Of a DNA stretch of 64,000 nucleotides, positions 48,414-57,420 are shown one piece after another. The notes beneath the pieces are model-generated. The model saw only the letters and a program-made list of their open reading frames with translations, had not been told where the DNA came from and ran no database searches. Numbering within the stretch: the first letter of the stretch is position 1; each line of letters opens with the position of its first letter. The DNA lies in contig JAAYAW010000016.1 of NCBI GenBank assembly GCA_012719135.1, forward strand, positions 1 to 64,000, read 5' to 3'. A program made the position numbers and the translations under genes. This stretch comes from Chloroflexota bacterium (lineage in GTDB: Bacteria > Chloroflexota > Anaerolineae > UBA1429).

Positions 48414-50123
48414 CTAACGCTTGAACTGGCTCAGGAGATCTCGCGTCAGGTAGTACGCGAGCTTGGGCTGCCGGTACTCGTTCAAGAGGCCCTTGTTGTT
48501 ATAGTTGCGCGGGCGTGCCAGTGCTCTGGCCCCGTCTTGGCCCTTGTCTGTCCGGGTGTCATAGAATTGCCAGATAAAGAACCCGCAGAGATCGGGCCGT
48601 GCCAGAAAGTGCCTGAGGCAGTCCGCGAGAACCTTCGCCTGATACTCCTCGCTCCAGACGACGCCATCCTCCAGCGCATGCCATCCGTAGATCGCGCCGG
48701 CGCCAAACTCGGTTACGATCATCGGCTTTGCGCCGATCACGGCACGCATCCGATCCAGAAACTCCGGCCAGCTTTGATCATGCGTGTACCAACCGTGATA
48801 GGCATTCAGGCATACGAAATCCACCAGGTCAAAGCAGCGATCCCGAGCCGCGCGATCGCTGGCAAAGGTCACCGGCCGGGTACGATCGATCTCGTGCACG
48901 GTGTCCACCAAGCGGGAGACGATCGCCCGACCCACTCCGGTATCGGTAGCGCACTCGTTCAGCACGCTCCAGGCCCAGATGCACGGATGAGATACATCCC
49001 TCTCAACCATCGCCCACACCATCGCCGCCGCACGATCGCTGATGACGTCCGATGCCAGCTGATCGGCGCGAAAGCCCCAGAGAGGGATCTCCTCTAGAAA
49101 GAGGATGCCCAGCTCATCACAGAGGTCCAGGAACCGCTGGTCGTTGGGATAGTGCGCCCCTCGGATGGCGTTCGCTCCCATATCCTTGAGCAGTTGCAGA
49201 TCCCTGAGCATCAGGTGCTCGGGGATTGCCGGACCCCATTCGGCATGATCCTCGTGTCGATTGAGGCCCCTAATTCGCAGGGGCGCTCCATTCAGAAGCA
49301 GTTCCTCGCCCGTGACTGCGACCTCACGAAAGCCCGTGCGCTCGATGACATCATCCTGTTGCAGTTCCAAGCGAACCTGGTATAGCCGCGGGTTCTCTGG
49401 CGACCAGATCTCCACGCCGTCCAGGCTCTGGCCGAACATCACTATCTCGGACGCGCCACGCTCCACGGCCGTCTCGCCTGACCTTATTGGCATATCATCC
49501 AGGAACAACTCCCAGGCGACTCTGCGGGTCTCCTCGGACAACGAGACCAATTCGGCCCGCACGTTGAGTGCAGCCTGTCCATCATTGAGAACGGGCGCCA
49601 CGCGGAAGGAATCGACGTACGCCTCGCCCTGGAGGAGTTCGATCCACACTGGTCGAGGAATGCCTCCATAGCGGAACCAGTCCAGCCGATCCGAGGGGAT
49701 AGTCGAAGACCCATCGTGGGTGCTATCCACCCGCACCACCAACTCATGGGCTCCCTGGCGAGGTGCAATGATCAAGATCGAGAACGGGGAATAGCCACCA
49801 TAGTGCTCGCCCACTGGCTCACCATCGAGCCAGACGTTGGCTTGGTGCATGACCGAGGCGAAGCACAGTCTTGCAGCGCGACAGGGGGCAAGATCGAACC
49901 GGCACCGGTACCAGCCGATGCCTTCATAGTTCAGCAGCGTACGGTGGGTATTCCATACGCCGGGCACCCAGAGCCTGATCGGATCGGAAGGGAATGCGCC
50001 GCCGTACCACTCTTCGAGCAGACCACGATCCTGCGGATCCTGGACAAAGTCCCACACCCCCGCGAGGTCGACCTGCTCCCGTTTCTGACTGGTACGGAAT
50101 GTGCGATGCATACTCCCCCCCAT
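48414..50123 (-). CDS. Glycoside hydrolase family 2 (beta-glucuronidase/beta-galactosidase-like)
   Basis: VPGVWNTHRTLLNYEGIGWYRCRFDL, IRGLNRHEDHAEWGPAIPEHLMLRDLQLLKDMGANAIRGAHYPND, WSVLNECATD. Confidence 0.93.
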   Translation of the reverse strand: MGGSMHRTFRTSQKREQVDLAGVWDFVQDPQDRGLLEEWYGGAFPSDPIRLWVPGVWNTHRTLLNYEGIGWYRCRFDLAPCRAARLCFASVMHQANVWLDGEPVGEHYGGYSPFSILIIAPRQGAHELVVRVDSTHDGSSTIPSDRLDWFRYGGIPRPVWIELLQGEAYVDSFRVAPVLNDGQAALNVRAELVSLSEETRRVAWELFLDDMPIRSGETAVERGASEIVMFGQSLDGVEIWSPENPRLYQVRLELQQDDVIERTGFREVAVTGEELLLNGAPLRIRGLNRHEDHAEWGPAIPEHLMLRDLQLLKDMGANAIRGAHYPNDQRFLDLCDELGILFLEEIPLWGFRADQLASDVISDRAAAMVWAMVERDVSHPCIWAWSVLNECATDTGVGRAIVSRLVDTVHEIDRTRPVTFASDRAARDRCFDLVDFVCLNAYHGWYTHDQSWPEFLDRMRAVIGAKPMIVTEFGAGAIYGWHALEDGVVWSEEYQAKVLADCLRHFLARPDLCGFFIWQFYDTRTDKGQDGARALARPRNYNNKGLLNEYRQPKLAYYLTRDLLSQFKR

Positions 50124-50273
50124 GCCTTTGGCCCCTGGACGATCGTGGCCGCAGTATAGTATTGACCCACGCGTCCGGCAAGGATCTCAGGAGCCGGCCA
50201 TCACGGCCTCCGTCAAGATGTGGTACACTCTGCCCCAGCGATGCGGTTGCATTTACTCTGGTGCGAGGCCCGA

Positions 50274-51406
50274 TGCAGATACTGCACATCTACAAGGACT
50301 ACTACCCCGTCCTCGGCGGGATCGAAAACCACGTCAAGCTGTTGGCTGAGGGCCAGGCCGCGGCCGGGCATGACGTCACCGTGTTGGTGACCTCTCGCTC
50401 GGCTCGCACGCAGGAAGAGATGCGCAACGGGGTCACGGTGATCAAGTGCGCCAGGCTTGTGCAGGCCGCCTCGACCCCGATGAGCCTGGTCATGCCCTGG
50501 TGGGTTGCCAGGCAGCGCCCCGATATCACACACCTGCATTTCCCCTACCCTCCCGGCGAGCTATCCCAGTGGCCGCACCTCAGCCGCCGGCCCACGGTGC
50601 TCAGCTACCACAGCGATATCGTGCGCCAAAAGCGCCTGGCGGCGCTCTATGGGCCCGCCATGAGGCTGATACTCCGACGAGTGGACCGCATCCTGGTCGG
50701 TTCTCCGAACTACCTGGCCAGCTCGGTCGTTCTGCGCCAGGTGCAGCAGAGGTGCACCGTGGTGCCCTACGGCATTCGTCAGAAGCCGTTTCAGGAGGTC
50801 GCGCCCATAGATGTGGAAAGCGTCTCGCGGCGGCACGGCCCGGGCCCCTGGGTGCTTTTTGTGGGGGTTCTGCGCTACTACAAGGGTCTGGAGTACTTGG
50901 TGGAAGCGATGAACCAGGTACATGGGCGGCTTCTCATCGTCGGCGATGGTCCCGAACGCGAGGCGCTTCGAGCTTTGGCTTTGCGCCTGGGCGATCGCGT
51001 GGTGTTTGCCGGAGCGATACCGGATTCCGAGCTGCCGGCCTACTATGGAGCGGCCAGCGTCTTTTGCCTCCCAGCGAGCGAGCGCAGCGAGGCCTTTGGC
51101 CTTGTACAGGTGGAAGCACTCGCTTCGAGCCTGCCGATCATCAGTACCGAGCTGGGCACCGGGACAAGTTATGTCAATGAGGATGGCGTCTCCGGTGTGG
51201 TGGTTCCACCGCGTGACCCAGCTGCTCTGGTCGCCGCACTGAATCGGGTGCTCGACGACCCCGCTCTGCGCGCACGGCTCGCGAACGGCGCCCTCGCCCG
51301 GGCACGGGCCTTTACGGCAGAGCGCATGCTCTCCGATGTAGAAGGCGTCTATGCCCGTGTGCTCAAGGAGCGTGCACGGCGCGGAGAGCGAACAGCAGAG
51401 CCCTGA
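50274..51406 (+). CDS. Glycosyltransferase family GT4
   Basis: MQILHIYKDYYPVLGGIENHVKLLAEGQAAAGHDVTVLV, VGVLRYYKGLEYLVEAM, PASERSEAFGLVQVEALASSLPIIST. Confidence 0.94.
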
Positions 51407-51467
51407 TCTTGCCCGTCATTCTACGGTGACGTATTCTCGCCGAATGATCCCACTGACTGGAGTATGT

Positions 51468-54400
51468 ATGTCTCGGGTCGGCAGGCTGGCCACGAATCTG
51501 ATCGAGCCGCTCTGGCTGCTCGCACTCGTCGCGGTTCCGCTGTTCTTCAACACCTACTCTTTTCGCGTCTTTGAGCCCGACAAGCTGGGAGTGTTCCGCG
51601 CGCTATCGCTCGCTATTGCATTGCTTGTCATCGTTGGCGTGGCGCAGTACGCCGCCAAGCTCCGCTCGCGGACAGAGATGCTCGCAGGGGTGCGCGGATT
51701 GCTCAAGACGCCGCTGGTCGTTCCAGCTCTGGCGACTGCGGCCGTTTACCTGTTCTCTACGGCGTGGTCGGTAGAGCCTCGGACCAGCTTGCTGGGCTCA
51801 TACCAACGCCTGCAGGGTACCGTCAGCACGCTGTGCTACGTCGCCCTGTTTGCCTCCCTGCTGCTGTATCTACGCCGGCGGGAACAGCTGGAGCGCCTGC
51901 TCACCTTGATCGTCATCACCAGCTTTCCGATCGCGCTCTACGGAATCCTTCAGCACCATGGGATGGACCCGCTGCCCTGGCAGGGCGACGTCTCCGCGCG
52001 GGTAGCTTCGAGCCTGGGGAATCCCATCTTCCTGGGGGCCTATCTGGGGATGGTGATCCCCATCACCATCAGCCACATGCTGTTGAGTCCTCCTCTGGAG
52101 TGGGCCTCGCGTGACAGAACTCGCCGCCGGCTCGCACTTGTGGTGTGCCTGTGCGCGGCGCTCTTGCAGGCTGGGGCCTGGCTTACTCTGTCGTTCGCAA
52201 CCGCTGCACTTGTTTCGCTGCTAGCCCTGGCTGCGAGCATCGCCCTGGCGCGAAAGGCCGGGGCGACGTTCGCCGTGGCGTCGCGGCTATCGCTCGGCGC
52301 TCAGATACTCGTCGTTCAGATAGTCGCGCTGCTCTTCTGCGGCAGCCGAGGCCCCCAGGTCGGCCTGTTGGCCGGCCTGTGCCTCTTTGGACTGCTGATC
52401 GTAGCCCTTCGCCGCCGTAGAGGGCTGGCGATCGGCGTCGTTGCGGCCAGCGTCTTGATGGTCGCGCTGCTTGTTACCGCAAACATCCCTAGTTCGCCGC
52501 TTGCAGCGATTCGAGATGTGCCCTATCTGGGGCGGCTGGGACGATTGCTCGAGGTGGACCGCGGCACCGGGCGAGTACGCGTCCTAATCTGGCAGGGCTC
52601 CATAGACCTGCTTCGAAGCGACCCGTTGCGAGCTGTGATCGGATATGGCCCAGAGACGATGCACCTGGTGTACAACCGGTACTACCCTGCGGAGCTTGCG
52701 CAGGTGGAATCACGCACCGCCTCCCCCGACCGGGCTCACAATGAGACGTTCGACGCACTGATAACCACCGGTCTACTCGGCCTGGCGGTGCAACTCGTGC
52801 TGTTCATGAGCGTGGTTCATCTCGCCCTTCGCTCCCTGGGCCTGGTGCCGAGCAGGCGTGCCCGCGATGCTCTGTTCCTTCTCAGCGGGATGGGCGGTGC
52901 CCTGGGAGTCCTGCTGCCGCCATTCCTCGAGGGCAGCCTGCGCCTGAGCGGAGTCGGGCTGCCATTGGGCATTGCAGCCGGGGTGTTCCTCTATGTGGCT
53001 GCGTGTGCGCTGCGTGGCACAGCCCGGCCCACGCCGCTGGCCGCCTGGCAGCAGATGCTCGCGGTTGCGCTTCTGGCCGCTCTCGTGGCCCACTGGCTCG
53101 AGATCTCGGTCGGCATCGCCATCGCCGCCACGCGGGTCCATTTCTGGTGCTATGCCGCCATCGCTCTCTGCCTCACGAGAGAAAGCATGCGCTCGCCCAG
53201 TGGCCCTGAAGGGCTGGCGGCGCCAGCCATCCCGCTCAGGCGGCCGGACGCAAGGCACCACCGGCGCGCACCGGGCCGCTCCCGCGGCATCATGGCGCCT
53301 CCCGTTCAGGCAGCCACCGCCCCGGCGGGACGAGCGCGGGTGTGCACCTTGGCCCTGGCTCTATCTGCCATCCCGGTCACACTGGCCTGGAACCTGCTGG
53401 TGAACTCCTCCGGCACCACGAACCCATGGCACGTGCTGGCGGAGGGCTTCTCCGGAGGGCAACCGGGAGGCATCGTCGCCTTTGGGCCCCTGTGGCTCGT
53501 GGCTCTGCTCTTTCCCGCGCTGGCGCTTCCCCTGTTCGAACAGATGAAGGCCCCTACAGCTTCCGGCCGGCCCGATGCGCGCCTGCGAACGCTGGCCGGG
53601 TCGGCGGCCATGCTGATCATCGCCCCCGTGACGTACACTCTTTTGTTGGCTTTCGGTCTTGTGAAACCGACGAACCCTTCCGCGCTTCTCACCGGGTACG
53701 CTCTCATGTTGCTGTTCATCGCCGGCGGCATGTCCGCGGCTCTGCATCGTTCGTCTGACCGGAAGGAGGGCAAGGGCCGGGCAGCGGCGCTGATTCCCCT
53801 GTCAGCTCTCTGGCTCGGCGCGCTGGCTCTGGGATGGGCCATAGGGATGGCTCCCATCAGGGCGGACATGGTGTTCAAGCAGGGTTTGGCCCACGATGCT
53901 GCCCGCTCGTGGGAAGCGGCCGCTATCGCCTACGAGCAAGCGGTGGACGCGGCCCCCGCGCAAGATTATTACATCCTGTACGCAGGCAGAGCGCGCCTGG
54001 AGCAGGCCAAGGCCAGCCACAACCCCGCCGTGGCGGCCGATCTGCTGAACACGGCCCTGGAGCACCTCAACAGGGCAAGAGAGTTGAGCCCGCTCAACAC
54101 CGACCACACGGCAAACCTGGCACGAGCGCATCGCACGTGGGCCGATTCGGAACCGGACCTTCAGGCCAGGACGGAGCACCTGGAGGAGGCCTCCGCCCTG
54201 TATGCAGAGGCCACGGAGCTCAGCCCCAACAACGCCATTCTGATGAATGAGTGGGGCATGACTTTTGCCTCCCTGGGGGATGCCGCGCGTGCCCGCGAGT
54301 GTTACGAACGCTCACTGGCGCTGGATGATCGTTATGCGACGACTTTTCTGCTGCTGAGCGACCTCGCCATCGGCCATGAGGATTGGACTGCGGCTCTCCC

Positions 54401-54686
54401 ATACCTGGAGAGGGCCTCGGAGTTGAGTCCGAGTTCCCCCTCCACATGGGGCCGCCTGGCCTACGTCTATGCCAACCTGCAGCGCTGGACCGAGGCCATC
54501 GCTGCGAACGAGACAGTTCTGGAGTTGCAGCCGGATGACTATACTACACTAAGGAACCTGATCTACATCTACACCAAGCAGCAAGATGTGGACATGGCCC
54601 TGTACTATCTGGAGCGCGCCCTGCCCCTGGCGCCAGAGGGCGACCGCGCAACACTGGACGCTCTGCATGAGCAACTCACCCAATGA
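51468..54686 (+). CDS. O-antigen ligase (Wzy/WaaL)-like polytopic membrane protein with C-terminal TPR repeats
   Basis: Multiple TM helices; GYGPETMHLVYNRYYPAEL...SRTASPDRAHNETFDALITTGLLGL; C-terminal TPRs ATELSPNNAILMNEWGMTFASLGDAARARECYERSLALDDRY. Confidence 0.85.
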   Translation: MSRVGRLATNLIEPLWLLALVAVPLFFNTYSFRVFEPDKLGVFRALSLAIALLVIVGVAQYAAKLRSRTEMLAGVRGLLKTPLVVPALATAAVYLFSTAWSVEPRTSLLGSYQRLQGTVSTLCYVALFASLLLYLRRREQLERLLTLIVITSFPIALYGILQHHGMDPLPWQGDVSARVASSLGNPIFLGAYLGMVIPITISHMLLSPPLEWASRDRTRRRLALVVCLCAALLQAGAWLTLSFATAALVSLLALAASIALARKAGATFAVASRLSLGAQILVVQIVALLFCGSRGPQVGLLAGLCLFGLLIVALRRRRGLAIGVVAASVLMVALLVTANIPSSPLAAIRDVPYLGRLGRLLEVDRGTGRVRVLIWQGSIDLLRSDPLRAVIGYGPETMHLVYNRYYPAELAQVESRTASPDRAHNETFDALITTGLLGLAVQLVLFMSVVHLALRSLGLVPSRRARDALFLLSGMGGALGVLLPPFLEGSLRLSGVGLPLGIAAGVFLYVAACALRGTARPTPLAAWQQMLAVALLAALVAHWLEISVGIAIAATRVHFWCYAAIALCLTRESMRSPSGPEGLAAPAIPLRRPDARHHRRAPGRSRGIMAPPVQAATAPAGRARVCTLALALSAIPVTLAWNLLVNSSGTTNPWHVLAEGFSGGQPGGIVAFGPLWLVALLFPALALPLFEQMKAPTASGRPDARLRTLAGSAAMLIIAPVTYTLLLAFGLVKPTNPSALLTGYALMLLFIAGGMSAALHRSSDRKEGKGRAAALIPLSALWLGALALGWAIGMAPIRADMVFKQGLAHDAARSWEAAAIAYEQAVDAAPAQDYYILYAGRARLEQAKASHNPAVAADLLNTALEHLNRARELSPLNTDHTANLARAHRTWADSEPDLQARTEHLEEASALYAEATELSPNNAILMNEWGMTFASLGDAARARECYERSLALDDRYATTFLLLSDLAIGHEDWTAALPYLERASELSPSSPSTWGRLAYVYANLQRWTEAIAANETVLELQPDDYTTLRNLIYIYTKQQDVDMALYYLERALPLAPEGDRATLDALHEQLTQ

Positions 54687-54719
54687 GTAGAGCACACATC
54701 ACCCCGTGGGAGTAGTGGT

Positions 54720-55754
54720 ATGGCCCAATATGCGCTGATCGGCCTTTCGGCTTTCCTGCTGGCGGCGGGTGCAACACCCGTGATGCGGCGCGTCGCCTTC
54801 CGGCTCGGTATCGTGGATCTCCCCGCCGCACGCAAGGTACACGCCCGCCCGATGCCGTTGCTGGGTGGCGTTGCCATCTATGTCGCCTTCATCGCCACCC
54901 TGGCCATCCTGGGTGACCGCGCCTATGTACGAGAGGTGGTGGGTATCTTCGCCGGCGCCACGCTGTGTTCGTTCGTGGGAGCATGGGATGATCGATCCAG
55001 CCTCAGACCCAGAGCCAAGCTGCTGGTACAGGTGCTGGCCAGCGTCATCCTGGTGCTCTCTGGCGTATCCATACAACTGCCCTGGCTGGGGCCCCTGAAC
55101 ACCATCGTCACGATCATTTGGGTTGTCGGTATCACCAACGCCATGAATCTGCTCGACAACATGGATGGCCTGTGCGGCGGAACGGCGATGATCGCGGCCA
55201 CCTTCTTCCTGCTCCTGGCGGCCACCGAGGGGCAGTATCTCGTAGGCGCACTGGCAGCGGCTGTCGTCGGCGCCTGCGTCGGCTTTCTGGTGTACAACTT
55301 TAACCCGGCCAGCGTATTCATGGGCGACAGCGGAGCGCTTTTCCTCGGCTTTGTCCTCGCAGCGCTGGGAATCAAGCTCCGATTCATGACTCTCTCGCCC
55401 AGCGTCTCCTGGCTCATACCCGTAGTGGTGCTGGGGCTGCCGGTGTTTGACACCACTCTCGTGACCGTATCGCGGCTGCGCCGAGGTCTAAACCCCCTGA
55501 CGACGCCGGGAAAGGACCACCTTTCACACCGTCTGGTGGCGCGCGGGATGTCGCACAGAGAGGCCGTCCTGGTCCTCTACCTCGTGAGCGGAGCCTTTGG
55601 CGTCGTGGGCATGTTCCTGACCCAGGCATCTGCCCGACTGTCTATGGCCATCGGCATCTCATTGGCACTCGCGGGGGTCTGTGCCATTTACCGGCTCGAG
55701 AGTGGAACGAGAGCCGTATCCAGCCCGCCGCCGCCCGAGCGCGCCGAGCCGTAG
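54720..55754 (+). CDS. MraY/WecA-like undecaprenyl-phosphate glycosyl-1-phosphate transferase
   Basis: [78 protein letters not shown]. Confidence 0.95.
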   Translation: MAQYALIGLSAFLLAAGATPVMRRVAFRLGIVDLPAARKVHARPMPLLGGVAIYVAFIATLAILGDRAYVREVVGIFAGATLCSFVGAWDDRSSLRPRAKLLVQVLASVILVLSGVSIQLPWLGPLNTIVTIIWVVGITNAMNLLDNMDGLCGGTAMIAATFFLLLAATEGQYLVGALAAAVVGACVGFLVYNFNPASVFMGDSGALFLGFVLAALGIKLRFMTLSPSVSWLIPVVVLGLPVFDTTLVTVSRLRRGLNPLTTPGKDHLSHRLVARGMSHREAVLVLYLVSGAFGVVGMFLTQASARLSMAIGISLALAGVCAIYRLESGTRAVSSPPPPERAEP

Positions 55755-55829
55755 GTTACCGTTGTTCGCCAGCACGCCCCGCTCTTTCGTGACAACGGGG
55801 ACGTGCCCAGTTCACAAAAAGGAGTCGAC

Positions 55830-56393
55830 ATGCGTGATCTGAGACAGAGCCCAGGTGCGAGCGCAGCGCAGCCCCAGCCGATGCAGTGGCGCCAGCCTCC
55901 GGCGATGGCCCTCAAGCGTGGCGCTCGCTATGGCGCCGTCATCCACACGAGCGCCGGAGTCATCGAAGTCGAGTTGTTCCAGGACGAGACGCCCGTAACG
56001 GTGAACAACTTTGTCTTTCTGGCACGCAAGGGATACTACGATGGGGTTACGTTTCACCGTGTGATTCCGGGCTTTATGGCGCAGACGGGCGATCCCACAG
56101 GCACGGGGGCTGGGGGGCCCGGATACACGTTTCAGGACGAGTTTTCTCCACGGCTGCGGCATAGCGCAGAAGGAGTGGTCTCGATGGCCAATCGAGGGCC
56201 GGCCACCAACGGCAGCCAGTTCTTTATCACCTATGTGCCCACCCCGCACCTGGATGGGCGGCACACGGTATTCGGACGGGTCATCAAGGGCATGGATGTC
56301 GTTCGAGCGATAGCACCGCGGGATCCGGGCGCGCGACCGGCGCCTCCTCCGGGTGACACGATCCTGAGCATCGACATCCTGGAAACCCTGTGA
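55830..56393 (+). CDS. Peptidyl-prolyl cis-trans isomerase, cyclophilin type
   Basis: [77 protein letters not shown]. Confidence 0.97.
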   Translation: MRDLRQSPGASAAQPQPMQWRQPPAMALKRGARYGAVIHTSAGVIEVELFQDETPVTVNNFVFLARKGYYDGVTFHRVIPGFMAQTGDPTGTGAGGPGYTFQDEFSPRLRHSAEGVVSMANRGPATNGSQFFITYVPTPHLDGRHTVFGRVIKGMDVVRAIAPRDPGARPAPPPGDTILSIDILETL

Positions 56394-56962
56394 CGACGCC
56401 CTCACCAGGTGACAGCCAGCGCAAGGCCTCTGGCCGCTACTCGCACTGGGTGGCTCTGGCCGCGTCGCTGGCTATCACCGCATTGGTGCTGATATTCCGC
56501 GAGGAACTCGCCGAACTGCGTGAGTACGGCTACATTGGCGTGTTTCTGATCAGCATCGTCGGGAATGCCACCGTAGTCTTGCCCACGCCGAGCCTGGCCA
56601 TCGTGTTTGCCGGCGGGAGCGTCCTGAATCCCTTCCTCGTAGGGCTGGTGGCAGGCGTTGGAGAGCCGTTGGGAGAACTGACGGGGTACATGGCAGGCTA
56701 TGCCGGTAGCGCCGTGGTGGAGGACAACCCCCGCTTCCAGAGGGTGAGGGACCTCGTTGAGCGCCATGGCTTCCTGACCCTGCTGGTTCTGTCGTCTATA
56801 CCCAACCCGCTCTTTGACCTTGCGGGCATCGCTGCCGGCATGGCCCGCTATCCGGTGCTCGCTTTCTTGCTGCCGTGCTGGATTGGGAAGACCATCAAAG
56901 CCACCGCCGTCGCACTGGTGGGCTCGCTGTCGCTGGATTGGGTCATGGGCTGGTTGGGATAG
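56390..56962 (+). CDS. VTT/DedA (SNARE-associated)-family membrane protein
   Basis: Small membrane protein with [29 protein letters not shown] and [38 protein letters not shown]. Confidence 0.85.
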   Translation: MTTPSPGDSQRKASGRYSHWVALAASLAITALVLIFREELAELREYGYIGVFLISIVGNATVVLPTPSLAIVFAGGSVLNPFLVGLVAGVGEPLGELTGYMAGYAGSAVVEDNPRFQRVRDLVERHGFLTLLVLSSIPNPLFDLAGIAAGMARYPVLAFLLPCWIGKTIKATAVALVGSLSLDWVMGWLG

Positions 56963-57010
56963 TTGAACCCAGTCCACAGGTGATCGTCGAGGGGCGTGCC
57001 TGGAAGGTAG

Positions 57011-57038
57011 ACCGTCTCGCTCTATCGAGCGAGACGGT
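57011..57038. terminator. Terminator-like hairpin between convergent genes
   Basis: Perfect 12-bp stem ACCGTCTCGCTC-TATC-GAGCGAGACGGT followed by TCCCTCTCT. Confidence 0.65.
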
Positions 57039-57046
57039 TCCCTCTC

Positions 57047-57286
57047 TCAGAGGTGATGGATGGCGTCCATCTCCACTCCGGCAGCCTGGAGAGCGGCCGT
57101 GACACTCTCGCGTTCGCCCCACGCGATGCGTGCCGCTATACCGCAGTTGTTCGATAGCTCACGCGGCACAGGGATCAGCCGCACGGCGAGCCCTGCCTTC
57201 TGAAGGACCCGCTCCGCCCGCAGGGCAGCAGAAGTGCTCGGAACAAGGACGACCCCGAATTCCTCTCCGTCCACAAGCTTGGCCAT
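57047..57286 (-). CDS. DUF3343-domain protein (putative Se/S carrier-like)
   Basis: GVVLVPSTSAALRAERVLQKAGLAVRLIPVPRELSNNCGIAARI; 79 aa. Confidence 0.85.
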   Translation of the reverse strand: MAKLVDGEEFGVVLVPSTSAALRAERVLQKAGLAVRLIPVPRELSNNCGIAARIAWGERESVTAALQAAGVEMDAIHHL

Positions 57287-57346
57287 GTCACCTACCTTCT
57301 AACATATACGCGGGCATTATAGCCCAGGTAGGGCAAACCGCGCAGT

Positions 57347-57375
57347 TTGACATGGCCTGCGCCGGCGTTTATGCT
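57347..57375 (+). promoter_or_regulatory. Putative sigma70-type promoter of the rhamnosidase-like gene
   Basis: TTGACA (57347-57352), 17 nt, TATGCT (57370-57375). Confidence 0.55.
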
Positions 57376-57420
57376 GGCCACGTTCAGGCCCTCCCCACGC
57401 ACTCGGAAGGAACCGCACCG

